From contig CAYSEW010000037.1 of the NCBI GenBank assembly GCA_964430245.1, positions 1-23,110 on the forward strand: a stretch of 23,110 nt of DNA. The letters run 5' to 3'. Below, in pieces: positions 15,311-23,110 of the stretch. This stretch comes from CAYSEW01 sp964430245. Its GTDB lineage: Bacteria > Bacteroidota > Bacteroidia > Flavobacteriales_D > Parvicellaceae. Position numbers and translations under genes: made by a program. Within the stretch, counting starts at the first letter, position 1. Every line of letters starts with the position of its first letter. Under the pieces are notes generated by a model, which did no database searches, was not told the DNA's origin, and saw only the letters and a program-made list of their open reading frames with translations.

Positions 15311-17140
15311 ATGCGCTTTACAGTTGGAAAAAAAATAGGGTTAGGATTTGGAATTGTTTTAATTCTATTACTAACTGTATTTGGTATTACCTACTATGTG
15401 GTTCATACTGCTGAATCAACATTAAGCGACAGTATAGAAAACAATCAAAAATTATTAGAGGTTGAACAACCAACGGTTAATGGATTATATAATTTAAAAG
15501 CACACTTAACAGTATCCCAAAGCTTAATTCTTAAATGGGTAAGGGTGCCGTCCAGACCAGATGAATTATGGAAGAAAAAATTAGAAAAATTGATAGACTC
15601 TTCAATTCCTAGAGACACTATGCGAATCAATGAATTAATGGACCAATGGGAGGAAGGTTCAAATGATGAGGAATCCTTTAATTTAATTAAGAATAACATT
15701 GCAGTTGTCATTAATAGCTTTAATCAATATATAAGAAAATCATTAGTAGATTTTGAAAGCTATAGTGATGAAATGAATAAAATTGATGCTGAATATGAGT
15801 ACGACTTTACTATATATCCAACTATAGAAGAAACACTGAATTCATTAGAGCAATTAATTGCCAATAAAAATGAAATTGCACAGAATAAATCCAAAGACAG
15901 CATGAAATCTTTCGATGATACCAATACTAATTTTAGTAACCTAGCTTTAATTCTTTTTATAGCTGGACTTTTATTGGCAACAGGAACCATCATCATCGCT
16001 TTCTTTACTACGCTATCAATTACAAAACCCGTTCAGGAGTTAAAGAAGATCTTGATCAACCTGGGAAGAGGTGTTTTTCCTAAAAGTAAGATTTCACCTA
16101 GCAATGATGAAATTGGAGAAATGTCTGAAGCTATGAATAATTTGGTGACAGGTTTAAAAGAGACAACAGATTTTGCTCATGAAGTTGGGCAAAGCAATTT
16201 CGATTTCCCATATGAACCATTAAGTGATGAGGATGTTTTGGGCCACGCTCTACTTAAGATGAAAGATGAATTGGCAGAAACGGAAAGGATATTAGAGAAA
16301 AAAGTTAAAGAAAGAACAGAGGAGGTAGTAAGACAAAAAGACGAAATAGATCAACAGAAATCAAAGTTGGAAGAGCTATATAATGATGTTACTGATAGTA
16401 TACGTTATGCAAAAAGACTACAAGACTCTATTCTACCTCCAGAGAATATTATGAAGAAATGGTTCCCTTTATCATTTGTCTTGTTTAAACCAAAAGATAT
16501 TGTTTCAGGTGATTTCTATTGGATGCATAAGATTGGAAATAAGCATTTATTTGCCGCGGTAGATTGTACCGGACATGGTGTTCCGGGAGCATTTATGAGC
16601 CTGGTTGGGGCCAATGGTTTAAATGGCGCGATAAAAGAGCATAAATTAAATGATCCAGGGATGATCTTGGATGATTTGAATGCATATTCTCATGAATCAC
16701 TGAATAAAGAAGGAGATGAAAATGCCGTAAGAGATGGAATGGATATTTCTTTATGTGCTATTGATTATAAAAACATGCAGCTAGATTATGCTGGAGCTTA
16801 TAATCCATTATATATAATTCGTAATGGAGAAATTTTAATTACTAAAGGAGATAAATTTGCTATTGGTTCTTTTGAGCCAGGCGTCAAAAATTTTAACACA
16901 CAAACAATCCCTTTAGAAAAGGGAGATCTTATCTATGTATTTTCTGATGGATATGCCGATCAGTTTGGTGGGCTAAAAGGAAAAAAATTCATGTATCGTC
17001 AATTTAGGGAGACATTGCTTTCTATTAAAGATTTGACAATGGACGAACAAAGGTCTTTATTAGATCAGAAAATTGAAGCTTGGAAAGGATCTTTTGAACA
17101 GGTAGATGACATTTTAATTATTGGTGTTAGAATTGAGTAA
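15311..17140 (+). CDS. Membrane HAMP-domain SpoIIE-type serine phosphatase (PP2C family)
   Basis: The 609-residue protein has a membrane helix at about 9-33, a mostly helical periplasmic sensor region to about 208 (chemoreceptor-like four-helix bundle), and a second helix at about 210-234. A HAMP domain follows at about 231-285 (SITKPVQELKKIL to DEIGEMSEAMNNL), then a coiled coil at 310-360. The C-terminus from about 385 is a SpoIIE/PP2C phosphatase. The metal-binding aspartates are visible: VSGDFYW (Asp401), AAVDCTGHG (Asp418), SDGYADQ (Asp546) and QVDDILIIG (Asp599/600). Such enzymes dephosphorylate Ser/Thr, classically on anti-sigma-factor antagonists, but no STAS protein or anti-sigma kinase lies nearby. 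Its closeness to the cyclase gene (28 bases) suggests joint regulation and perhaps shared input from the YfiR and TPR proteins. Confidence 0.93.
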   Translation: MRFTVGKKIGLGFGIVLILLLTVFGITYYVVHTAESTLSDSIENNQKLLEVEQPTVNGLYNLKAHLTVSQSLILKWVRVPSRPDELWKKKLEKLIDSSIPRDTMRINELMDQWEEGSNDEESFNLIKNNIAVVINSFNQYIRKSLVDFESYSDEMNKIDAEYEYDFTIYPTIEETLNSLEQLIANKNEIAQNKSKDSMKSFDDTNTNFSNLALILFIAGLLLATGTIIIAFFTTLSITKPVQELKKILINLGRGVFPKSKISPSNDEIGEMSEAMNNLVTGLKETTDFAHEVGQSNFDFPYEPLSDEDVLGHALLKMKDELAETERILEKKVKERTEEVVRQKDEIDQQKSKLEELYNDVTDSIRYAKRLQDSILPPENIMKKWFPLSFVLFKPKDIVSGDFYWMHKIGNKHLFAAVDCTGHGVPGAFMSLVGANGLNGAIKEHKLNDPGMILDDLNAYSHESLNKEGDENAVRDGMDISLCAIDYKNMQLDYAGAYNPLYIIRNGEILITKGDKFAIGSFEPGVKNFNTQTIPLEKGDLIYVFSDGYADQFGGLKGKKFMYRQFRETLLSIKDLTMDEQRSLLDQKIEAWKGSFEQVDDILIIGVRIE

Positions 17141-17168
17141 TCCCAATTTTATTAATTAGTTTTATTCT

Positions 17169-20100
17169 ATGTTATTGAGATTTATAAATCGTCTATTGGT
17201 AGTATCCTTGCCAATTCTTATAACATTTCATTTTTCTTCACAAACACATTCAATACGTTTTAACAGTTTAGGAATTAACGATGGCCTATCTCAAAGCACC
17301 ATCAATTGTATTATACAGGATCATAAAGGATATATGTGGGTTGGAACTCAGGATGGGTTGAATAAATATGATGGATATAAGGTTATTCAATATAAATCTA
17401 AGCTAAAAGACAAAAGCTCATTGGCCAATGCATTCATAACAGCACTTTATGAAGATAAGAATGGAGGATTGTGGATTGGTACGCAAACGGGAGGGCTGAA
17501 TTTTAAAGAAAAAAATTCAGAAAACTTCAAGCATATTCAACTCAAGGGAAGGTTAACCAATTCATTAATCACAAAGATTATAGGTGATAATCAGGGTAAG
17601 TTGTGGGTGGGAACTGAAAAATATGGTTTAATAAGTTATAACCTATCTGATAAAAGCTGCGAGATCTTTAATGTAACCAATGGACTTTCATCCAATAATA
17701 TTGCCGATATTATTTTGTACAAGGGCAAACTATTGATTGCAACTAAGGATAAAGGATTGTGCATGCTCAACTCGGAAACCAAACAAATAGAATTACTAGA
17801 TAAATGGAATCAATCACTAACCGATTTAGGGATTAATTGTTTTCATTATTCTAATGATAGTATTCTTTACATTGGAACCAATAAGGGTGTTGATTTCATA
17901 AAAGATGATATAGTAACTAACCTATCAACTGATTTAAATCAGTTTTCAATTCAGACGATCTATTCACATGATGTTTCTAATATATGGATAGGGACCTATG
18001 GTGCTGGAATGATTCAATACGAACAACATGAAGGTGAATATTTTTTAAATAATTATAAGCACAATAACTATGAATTAACTTCTATTAGTAGTGATATTAT
18101 TAATGTTATTTATAAAGACATTACTGGGAGTTTGTTTATAGGCACTCAAGATGGCTTGTCTTATTTTGACCCAATCAAACAATCCTTTAAGCATTACACC
18201 TATGTTTTTGGATCTAAAGAAAGCATGATCGATAAGAACTCTTGGGGGATTTTTGATCAGGGAGATAGTGTTTTATGGATAGGAAATAGAAAAGGTGTTA
18301 CTCGAGTACATAAGAGAACTAATATATTTCATAATTATCCCTTTACTGAGAACATTTATAAATATCCAAATGAGTATGATGTTTATGATATTAAAATAGA
18401 TGATCAGAATAGAATATGGACTGCAACTAATGGTGGCTTGTACTTATTAAACGTTGCTGAAGATCTTCAATCTGCAAAATATGAAAAGGTGAATTACAGA
18501 GAGTCTGTTGGTGCGATGGATGATGATGTAGTACACGATCTTGAATTAGATGATAAAAATAGATTATGGTTGGGTTGTAAAGAAGGATTAGGGGTATTAA
18601 ACCTAACCAGTTTAGATGCTATGTTTCTGAAAAATGGCGCATATGGTATAGATAAGATGCCGGAGGGTTCATGCAGAAGAGTTTATAGTGACAGTAAAGG
18701 AAAAATATGGTTAGGTTTTGAAGGTACAGGATTGAGTATAATGTCAATAGACACCATAGATAATCAGCCTAATTTTTCATTTAAGAATTTCATATCTGAC
18801 GATAAAAAGAACACTATTTCTAAAAACACAATTCTTTCAATTTTAGAGGGAGAGAAGGGTGTTTATTGGATTGGAACTTATGGAGGAGGGTTGAATAAAT
18901 TTGACACTAAAACTGGAAGGTTTAAGTATTATACAGAAGAAGATGGCCTTTCTAATAATGCTATTTATGGTATTTTGAATGATGCTGAAGGGAATTTATG
19001 GATCAGCACTAATTTTGGAATTTCTGTATTTGATACAGAAAAAGAGCAGTTTAAAATCTTTACTGAAAGTGATGGCTTAATAGGTAACGAATTTAATAAT
19101 GGTGCTTTTTATAAAAGTATTTCGGGAGAATTATTTTTTGGAGGTATTCAAGGAGTTAATTCTTTTTACCCTAAAGAGATCAGAAAGAACAAGATTCCTC
19201 CTAAAGTAATTATTACAGACATTGAATTCCTTAATAATAACGCATATGAAGCGCTTCCTGAATTTTCTGACCCTAATTCTATGGATGAGATCCTGTTGAA
19301 TTACAGGCAAAATAATTTTATGTTTCATTTCTCAGCATTACATTATACCCATGCTAAAGGCAATAAATATGAAATACATTTAGAAGGGCTTTATGACAAA
19401 CCTTTACTTTTAGAAGAAGTAAACCAGATCAGCTATTCAAATTTAGCTCCTGGAGAATATACATTTAAGGTAAGAGCATCTAACAATGATGGTGTGTGGT
19501 CTGATTGGAAAAAGATCCATATTGTCATCCAATCTCCTTTTTGGCAAAAATGGAGATTTATTGCTTTACTAATTGCCGCTTCTATTTTAGTTTTCTGGGG
19601 GTTTTATCTTTTAAGATTAAGAGCTATTAAAAGACAAAAGAGAAGATTAGCATTTTTGGTTGAAAAAAGAACTAAAACTGTTACAAAACAAAAAGAGCAA
19701 ATTGAAAAACAAAAAATATACATAGAAAAGGAAAAAAACAAAGCAGAAGAGCTCTTGCTTAATATACTACCTGCGGAAACAGCAGAAGAGCTTAAGAACA
19801 AAGGAAAAGCTAGAACCAGGCAATACAGGATGGCCACGGTTTTATTTACAGATATTAAGGGGTTTAGTAAAATTACAGAGGCCATGAAGCCTGTAGATTT
19901 AGTAAAGAGTCTAGATAACTTATTTAGGCATTTTGATAAGATTATTGAAAAACATCAGATAGAAAAGATAAAAACAATTGGCGATGCATATATGGCGGCA
20001 GGAGGTGTGCCGCTTAGAGATAAAGAGAACCCAATTAATTGTGTTTTAGCTGCTTTGGAGATTCAGCAATTTATGAAAAAATTAAAAGAAGAATCCATTG

Positions 20101-21050
20101 CAAAAGGGGAAGGGTTTTGGGAATTAAGAGTAGGCGTACATACAGGTGATGTAATTGCGGGAGTAATAGGGACTAAAAGAATTGCTTATGATATTTGGGG
20201 GAATACAGTAAATATTGCCCAAAGAATGGAGTCTGGATGTGACCCATGGAGAGTGAATATCTCAGAATCTACACACGAATATGTTTCACCTTATTTTTCA
20301 TGCTCAAATAGAGGTAAAATTCCTACTAAAAACACTGGTGAGATCTCTATGTATTATGTTGATAGGATTAAACCTCATTTATCGAAAGATAAAGATGGTT
20401 TTGTTCCAAATAAAAAATTCATGGAATATGTAAACTTACATATATACAGTAGTATTAACTACAAGAAGGCTGAGCGACATATTATGAAGATATTAAGAGA
20501 AAAACTTTCACCAAACCTACATTATCATGGTATTCATCATACACTTGATGTTGTGGAATCCGTTGAACGAATTGCAATTATGGAAGGTGTTTTGGATGAA
20601 GATATTTTTGTTTTAAAATCCGCTGCAACCTACCATGACGCAGGCTTTGTTGAAAAATACGATAGTAATGAAGTTGTAGGTGCTTCTATGGCTGCAGAAA
20701 TATTACCTAAGTATGGTTATACTGATCAGCAGATCAAGCAGGTATGGGCATTAATTTACGCCACTATCATTCCTCATAAACCCAACAATCATTTAGAAGA
20801 GATTATTTGTGATGCAGACCTTGATTATTTAGGGAGAGATGATTTTCATAAGATATCAGACACCTTAAGAAGAGAGTTGAGGGACCATGGTAAAATAAAC
20901 AGTGATCGACTGTGGGATGAGATTCAGGTGAAGTTTTTAACCCAGCATAAGTACTTCACGAAATCTGCTATGAAGTTAAGGGAAAAGAAAAAGCAAAAGC
21001 ATTTGGATGAGATTAAAAAAAGGTTGAAGGATAATAAGTATAAGGATTAA
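17169..21050 (+). CDS. Periplasmic 14-blade sensor fused to class III adenylyl cyclase and HD domain
   Basis: The 1293-residue receptor starts with a signal peptide. Residues about 25-670 hold 14 Reg_prop blades, visible as W/Y/F-x-G/A-T repeats such as WVGTQDG at 57, WIGTYGAG at 273 and WIGTYGGG at 567, enough for two seven-bladed propellers. A Y_Y_Y Ig-like domain follows (about 715-787), then one membrane helix (about 793-815) and a coiled coil (820-870). The class III cyclase (about 885-1065) has metal ligands Asp895 and Asp939, adenine-selecting Lys935 and Asp1008, and transition-state Asn1015 and Arg1019, so ATP to cAMP is predicted. From about 1085 an HD-type domain follows, with His1120/1123/1124, His1156-Asp1157, His1203 and Asp1215. 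The front half is that of Bacteroides hybrid two-component sensors, with the kinase replaced by a cyclase. The HD substrate is unknown. Confidence 0.93.
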   Translation: MLLRFINRLLVVSLPILITFHFSSQTHSIRFNSLGINDGLSQSTINCIIQDHKGYMWVGTQDGLNKYDGYKVIQYKSKLKDKSSLANAFITALYEDKNGGLWIGTQTGGLNFKEKNSENFKHIQLKGRLTNSLITKIIGDNQGKLWVGTEKYGLISYNLSDKSCEIFNVTNGLSSNNIADIILYKGKLLIATKDKGLCMLNSETKQIELLDKWNQSLTDLGINCFHYSNDSILYIGTNKGVDFIKDDIVTNLSTDLNQFSIQTIYSHDVSNIWIGTYGAGMIQYEQHEGEYFLNNYKHNNYELTSISSDIINVIYKDITGSLFIGTQDGLSYFDPIKQSFKHYTYVFGSKESMIDKNSWGIFDQGDSVLWIGNRKGVTRVHKRTNIFHNYPFTENIYKYPNEYDVYDIKIDDQNRIWTATNGGLYLLNVAEDLQSAKYEKVNYRESVGAMDDDVVHDLELDDKNRLWLGCKEGLGVLNLTSLDAMFLKNGAYGIDKMPEGSCRRVYSDSKGKIWLGFEGTGLSIMSIDTIDNQPNFSFKNFISDDKKNTISKNTILSILEGEKGVYWIGTYGGGLNKFDTKTGRFKYYTEEDGLSNNAIYGILNDAEGNLWISTNFGISVFDTEKEQFKIFTESDGLIGNEFNNGAFYKSISGELFFGGIQGVNSFYPKEIRKNKIPPKVIITDIEFLNNNAYEALPEFSDPNSMDEILLNYRQNNFMFHFSALHYTHAKGNKYEIHLEGLYDKPLLLEEVNQISYSNLAPGEYTFKVRASNNDGVWSDWKKIHIVIQSPFWQKWRFIALLIAASILVFWGFYLLRLRAIKRQKRRLAFLVEKRTKTVTKQKEQIEKQKIYIEKEKNKAEELLLNILPAETAEELKNKGKARTRQYRMATVLFTDIKGFSKITEAMKPVDLVKSLDNLFRHFDKIIEKHQIEKIKTIGDAYMAAGGVPLRDKENPINCVLAALEIQQFMKKLKEESIAKGEGFWELRVGVHTGDVIAGVIGTKRIAYDIWGNTVNIAQRMESGCDPWRVNISESTHEYVSPYFSCSNRGKIPTKNTGEISMYYVDRIKPHLSKDKDGFVPNKKFMEYVNLHIYSSINYKKAERHIMKILREKLSPNLHYHGIHHTLDVVESVERIAIMEGVLDEDIFVLKSAATYHDAGFVEKYDSNEVVGASMAAEILPKYGYTDQQIKQVWALIYATIIPHKPNNHLEEIICDADLDYLGRDDFHKISDTLRRELRDHGKINSDRLWDEIQVKFLTQHKYFTKSAMKLREKKKQKHLDEIKKRLKDNKYKD

Positions 21051-21136
21051 ATTAGTGGTCATTTACGATTAGCTTTTTTAGCCCTTATCAAGATTTATTA
21101 AATGTAACCTTTTAGCGATTTTGTTTTATATATATA

Positions 21137-21670
21137 ATGAAGTACTTACTTATTTCTTTTTTTTTTAATTCATCTAGTTATGGGCAATTCATAGAGGTCA
21201 TAGACCCGGTAACTCAGCAGTTAATGAAGGTGCATGTTGAAAGCATAGATCTTCCGAAAAATTCAGCTTCAAAGGTTATTAATGAATGTAATAAAAGAAT
21301 TGAAGAAAATCCTCAAGACTGGAAGGCATACCATCAGAGAGCAAGATCAAAACAAATATTAATGGATCTTAAGGGGTCAATAGAAGATATAAATGTGCTC
21401 ATTGAAAATGAACAGCTTCTTAATTTTGCTTATTGGATGAAGGCAGAATCATATATTTATATGTTGGATTATAGTAATGCTATTGAAAATTATAAAAAAG
21501 CCATAAATTATTATCATGAACCTTATACTAAAGCACGTATAAATTTCATTATCGGTATGTGTTATATACAAATGGATAATGAAGAACAGGGGTGTATATA
21601 TTTTAAAAAGATGGGAGATTTAAGGTCCCATAGCGGATTTGAACAAGCTAAAAAATATTGCCTAAAATAA
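21137..21670 (+). CDS. Small exported TPR-repeat protein
   Basis: The 177-residue protein has a short signal peptide (MKYLLISFFFNSSSYGQ) and then about three tetratricopeptide repeats, seen in DWKAYHQRARSKQILMDLKG (from about residue 56), FAYWMKAESYIYMLDYSNAI (about 95-115) and ARINFIIGMCYIQMDNEEQG (about 135-154). TPR domains bind protein partners; no catalytic motif is present. It follows the cyclase gene by 86 bases on the same strand and could be the last gene of that operon or have its own promoter. It converges with the LRR gene, whose end is 54 bases away, and I see no strong terminator between them. Two TPR proteins thus flank the two membrane signalling proteins, but a common function is inference. 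Confidence 0.85.
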   Translation: MKYLLISFFFNSSSYGQFIEVIDPVTQQLMKVHVESIDLPKNSASKVINECNKRIEENPQDWKAYHQRARSKQILMDLKGSIEDINVLIENEQLLNFAYWMKAESYIYMLDYSNAIENYKKAINYYHEPYTKARINFIIGMCYIQMDNEEQGCIYFKKMGDLRSHSGFEQAKKYCLK

Positions 21671-21724
21671 CAGATGCCCTACAAAGATTACACTTTATTT
21701 TTTAGACGACCTGTTTTCTCCTAC

Positions 21725-22852
21725 CTACTCAACTATGAGTTTACTACTAAACTCTCCAATTCTAACAAAATAGATACCTTTATATAGTGATGAAATATCC
21801 ATTAGATGAGTTTTGTTGCTGATTAACTCCTCTCTGATGACTTTACCTTGCATGTCTATTAAAATAAGCTGTGAAGGAATGCCTTCAACTTCAATCATCA
21901 CATGATCTGAACTGGGATTGGGGTAAAGAGAAATAATAGGATTAATTTCTGCAATTGTAGTGGGTGTAGAAAAACATCCAGGTGGGTAATTACAATTTGT
22001 GCTGAAAGTAACACCTGCATCAATATTGTTATTACTAGCAGTCCAATTAGCAGTTGACCAAACAGGGTAATCAACTTCTATACAAAAAAGGTTGTTAAAT
22101 ATAGTTTCCATATAAAAAAAGTTAATATTATTTCCATTTTTAACATTAAGACAACTAATTTGATTGTAATTACAAAACAAAGAAGTTAAATCAGAATTCT
22201 GGCTTATATCAAGACTAGTAAGTTGGTTATTGTCACAATGCAACAAACCTAAAGCAGGAGCACCAGCTAAATCCAAACTTGTAAGTTCATTCCAACCACA
22301 AGATAAAATAGTTAATCCAGTTGCACCATTTACATCAATACTAGTAAGTTCATTTTCTACACAATATATTGCATTTAAAGCTGAAGCTCCATTTGCATTA
22401 AGACTTGAAAGCTGATTACCACTACAAAACAAAGAAGTTAATGTAGGGTGCTGACTTACGTCAAGGCTTGTGAGTAGATTATCTTCACAATTTAAAGTAG
22501 TTAAAGCTGTATTGCTACTCAGATCTAGATTGGTGAGAAGGTTTTCATAACAACTTAAATAAGTTAATGCAAAGTTCTGACTTAGATTAAGATTCGTGAG
22601 TTGATTATCTCCACAAAACAATGACTCTAAAGCAACAAAATCCTCTATTCCAGTTAAATCACTTATTGATAAACCAGTAAGATTTAAACCTAAATGACCG
22701 CTAATATTAGCAGTTAAAACATATCCATCAATAAAGCCTGAATCTAAACCTATATCAATAAGATGATGTTCAAAATTAGCATCAGGCACATAAGTTTGTT
22801 GTGATACGGAAAAAAGAGGAATTAAAATTGGGAGTAGTAAAATATATTTCAT
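21725..22852 (-). CDS. T9SS-secreted leucine-rich repeat protein with a cysteine ladder
   Basis: The protein is about 375 residues from the ATG at 22850-22852, which opens a proper signal peptide (MKYILLLPILIPLFSVSQ). An ATG 51 bases further upstream (22903) would add a polar leader and is less likely. After an N-terminal cap (TYVPDANFEHHLIDIGLD, then a GxTGIEDF segment) come eight 21-residue leucine-rich repeats, each with one Cys. The tail from about VSLYPNP-like ISLYPNPSSDHVMIEV to FSSKLIVE is a T9SS type A sorting domain, so the protein is exported through the outer membrane and anchored or released. The repeat length and single Cys per turn resemble Listeria InlJ-type internalins. The likely role is surface adhesion or partner binding. 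Extra Cys pairs near the C-terminal cap (CIEV, TNCNYPPGC) may form disulphides. Confidence 0.9.
   Translation of the reverse strand: MKYILLLPILIPLFSVSQQTYVPDANFEHHLIDIGLDSGFIDGYVLTANISGHLGLNLTGLSISDLTGIEDFVALESLFCGDNQLTNLNLSQNFALTYLSCYENLLTNLDLSSNTALTTLNCEDNLLTSLDVSQHPTLTSLFCSGNQLSSLNANGASALNAIYCVENELTSIDVNGATGLTILSCGWNELTSLDLAGAPALGLLHCDNNQLTSLDISQNSDLTSLFCNYNQISCLNVKNGNNINFFYMETIFNNLFCIEVDYPVWSTANWTASNNNIDAGVTFSTNCNYPPGCFSTPTTIAEINPIISLYPNPSSDHVMIEVEGIPSQLILIDMQGKVIREELISNKTHLMDISSLYKGIYFVRIGEFSSKLIVE
22127..22630 (-). repeat. Eight tandem 63-base units encoding 21-residue Cys-LRRs
   Basis: The eight repeats fit LxxLxCxxNxLTSLDxSxNxx. Their cysteines fall exactly 21 residues apart (residues 97, 118, 139, 160, 181, 202, 223 and 244, counted from the upstream ATG at 22903). 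At DNA level the copies have diverged, so the array is old enough not to be a recent duplication, though neighbouring copies still share short strings. Confidence 0.9.
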
Positions 22853-23021
22853 AGTCTTTTTTTTTAACAAAAATTTAACAAATACTATGCCGTTATTAAA
22901 CAAACAGTAATAGAAAATTAATTCGAAATATAAATGGCATTATCCTTTTTCACAATCAATCACAACTTCATCTGGCAGTAAATTGGCAGTTAATTTATTT
23001 TAAGCAGTATAAATATGGGAT

Positions 23022-23053
23022 AAAAAAAAGCCCCCACTATCTGTGGAGGCTTT
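23022..23053 (-). terminator. Rho-independent terminator after tRNA-Asn
   Basis: On the minus strand the arm GCCTCCAC pairs with GTGGGGGC (one G-T pair) around a five-base loop and is followed by a run of eight T residues. AAAA before the stem can extend it by pairing with the T tract. It begins directly after the CCA end of the tRNA. Confidence 0.9.
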
Positions 23054-23110
23054 TGGCGCTTCTTCTTGGGCTCGAACCAAGGACCCTCTGATTAACAGTC
23101 AGATGCTCTA
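23054..23110 (-). tRNA. tRNA-Asn (anticodon GTT), 5' part off the right edge
   Basis: The minus strand shows the anticodon arm TCTGA-CTGTTAA-TCAGA with anticodon GTT, a T arm CTTGG-TTCGAGC-CCAAG, the 3' acceptor strand AAGAAGC, discriminator G and an encoded CCA. About 20 bases of the 5' end (acceptor strand and most of the D arm) lie outside the window, so acceptor pairing cannot be checked. Confidence 0.93.

Noticed and set aside
19604..19885. Minus-strand open frame rich in Phe, Leu and Ser
   Set aside because: It is the antisense shadow of the Lys/Glu-rich coiled coil and the cyclase start in the receptor gene.
22853..22903. Upstream ATG for the LRR gene, adding 17 residues
   Set aside because: The extension is polar/basic, has no family support, and the internal ATG opens a standard signal peptide.
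22960..23000. Direct repeat TGGCAGT separated by a few bases near the tRNA
   Set aside because: A seven-base repeat is expected by chance, and no integrase or duplicated tRNA end supports an attachment site.

Overview
The window is AT-rich and reads as chromosome of a Bacteroidota member, most likely a Flavobacteriales-type marine or aquatic bacterium. The supporting signs are a SusC-style TonB-dependent receptor with an N-terminal carboxypeptidase-regulatory-like domain, at least two secreted proteins ending in type IX secretion (T9SS) sorting domains, periplasmic Reg_prop/Y_Y_Y sensor modules, and Bacteroidota-like TAnnTTTG promoter elements. No transposase, phage gene, integrase or CRISPR array was seen. 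Genus cannot be told from the sequence alone.

Left part (1-12488, all genes on the minus strand). It begins inside a large secreted cysteine-rich protein that runs off the left edge (1-1807). Next come an unrecognised exported protein (2050-2997) and a likely pair of a von Willebrand A-domain envelope protein and the RseP-type site-2 protease (4460-5854 and 3095-4432). A strong rho-independent terminator at 5904-5940 ends the next unit, which is a TonB-dependent receptor followed by a T9SS-exported alpha/beta hydrolase. Upstream of these is a fused dipeptide/oligopeptide ABC ATPase that carries an unusual hydrophobic insertion in its first ATPase half.

Middle and right part (12621-21670, plus strand). 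A canonical FtnA-type ferritin and a small, extremely basic exported protein with three DPF motifs lead into a compact four-gene signalling operon (13684-21050). The operon encodes a YfiR-type periplasmic protein (TTG start), a TPR protein with a C-terminal CBM5/12-like module (ATGA overlap), a HAMP-SpoIIE membrane phosphatase, and a 1293-residue receptor. The receptor joins 14 Reg_prop blades, Y_Y_Y, one membrane helix, a class III adenylyl cyclase and an HD phosphohydrolase-like domain. A small exported TPR protein follows. I regard this operon as the best candidate for an undescribed system: envelope sensing would feed both a cAMP switch and a PP2C-type phosphatase.

Right edge. A convergent cysteine-ladder LRR protein with a T9SS tail (21725-22852, minus) is followed by a terminator and a tRNA-Asn(GTT) cut by the window end. 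There is no gene-free stretch longer than about 300 bases; the longest is 1808-2049, where I see only AT-rich DNA.
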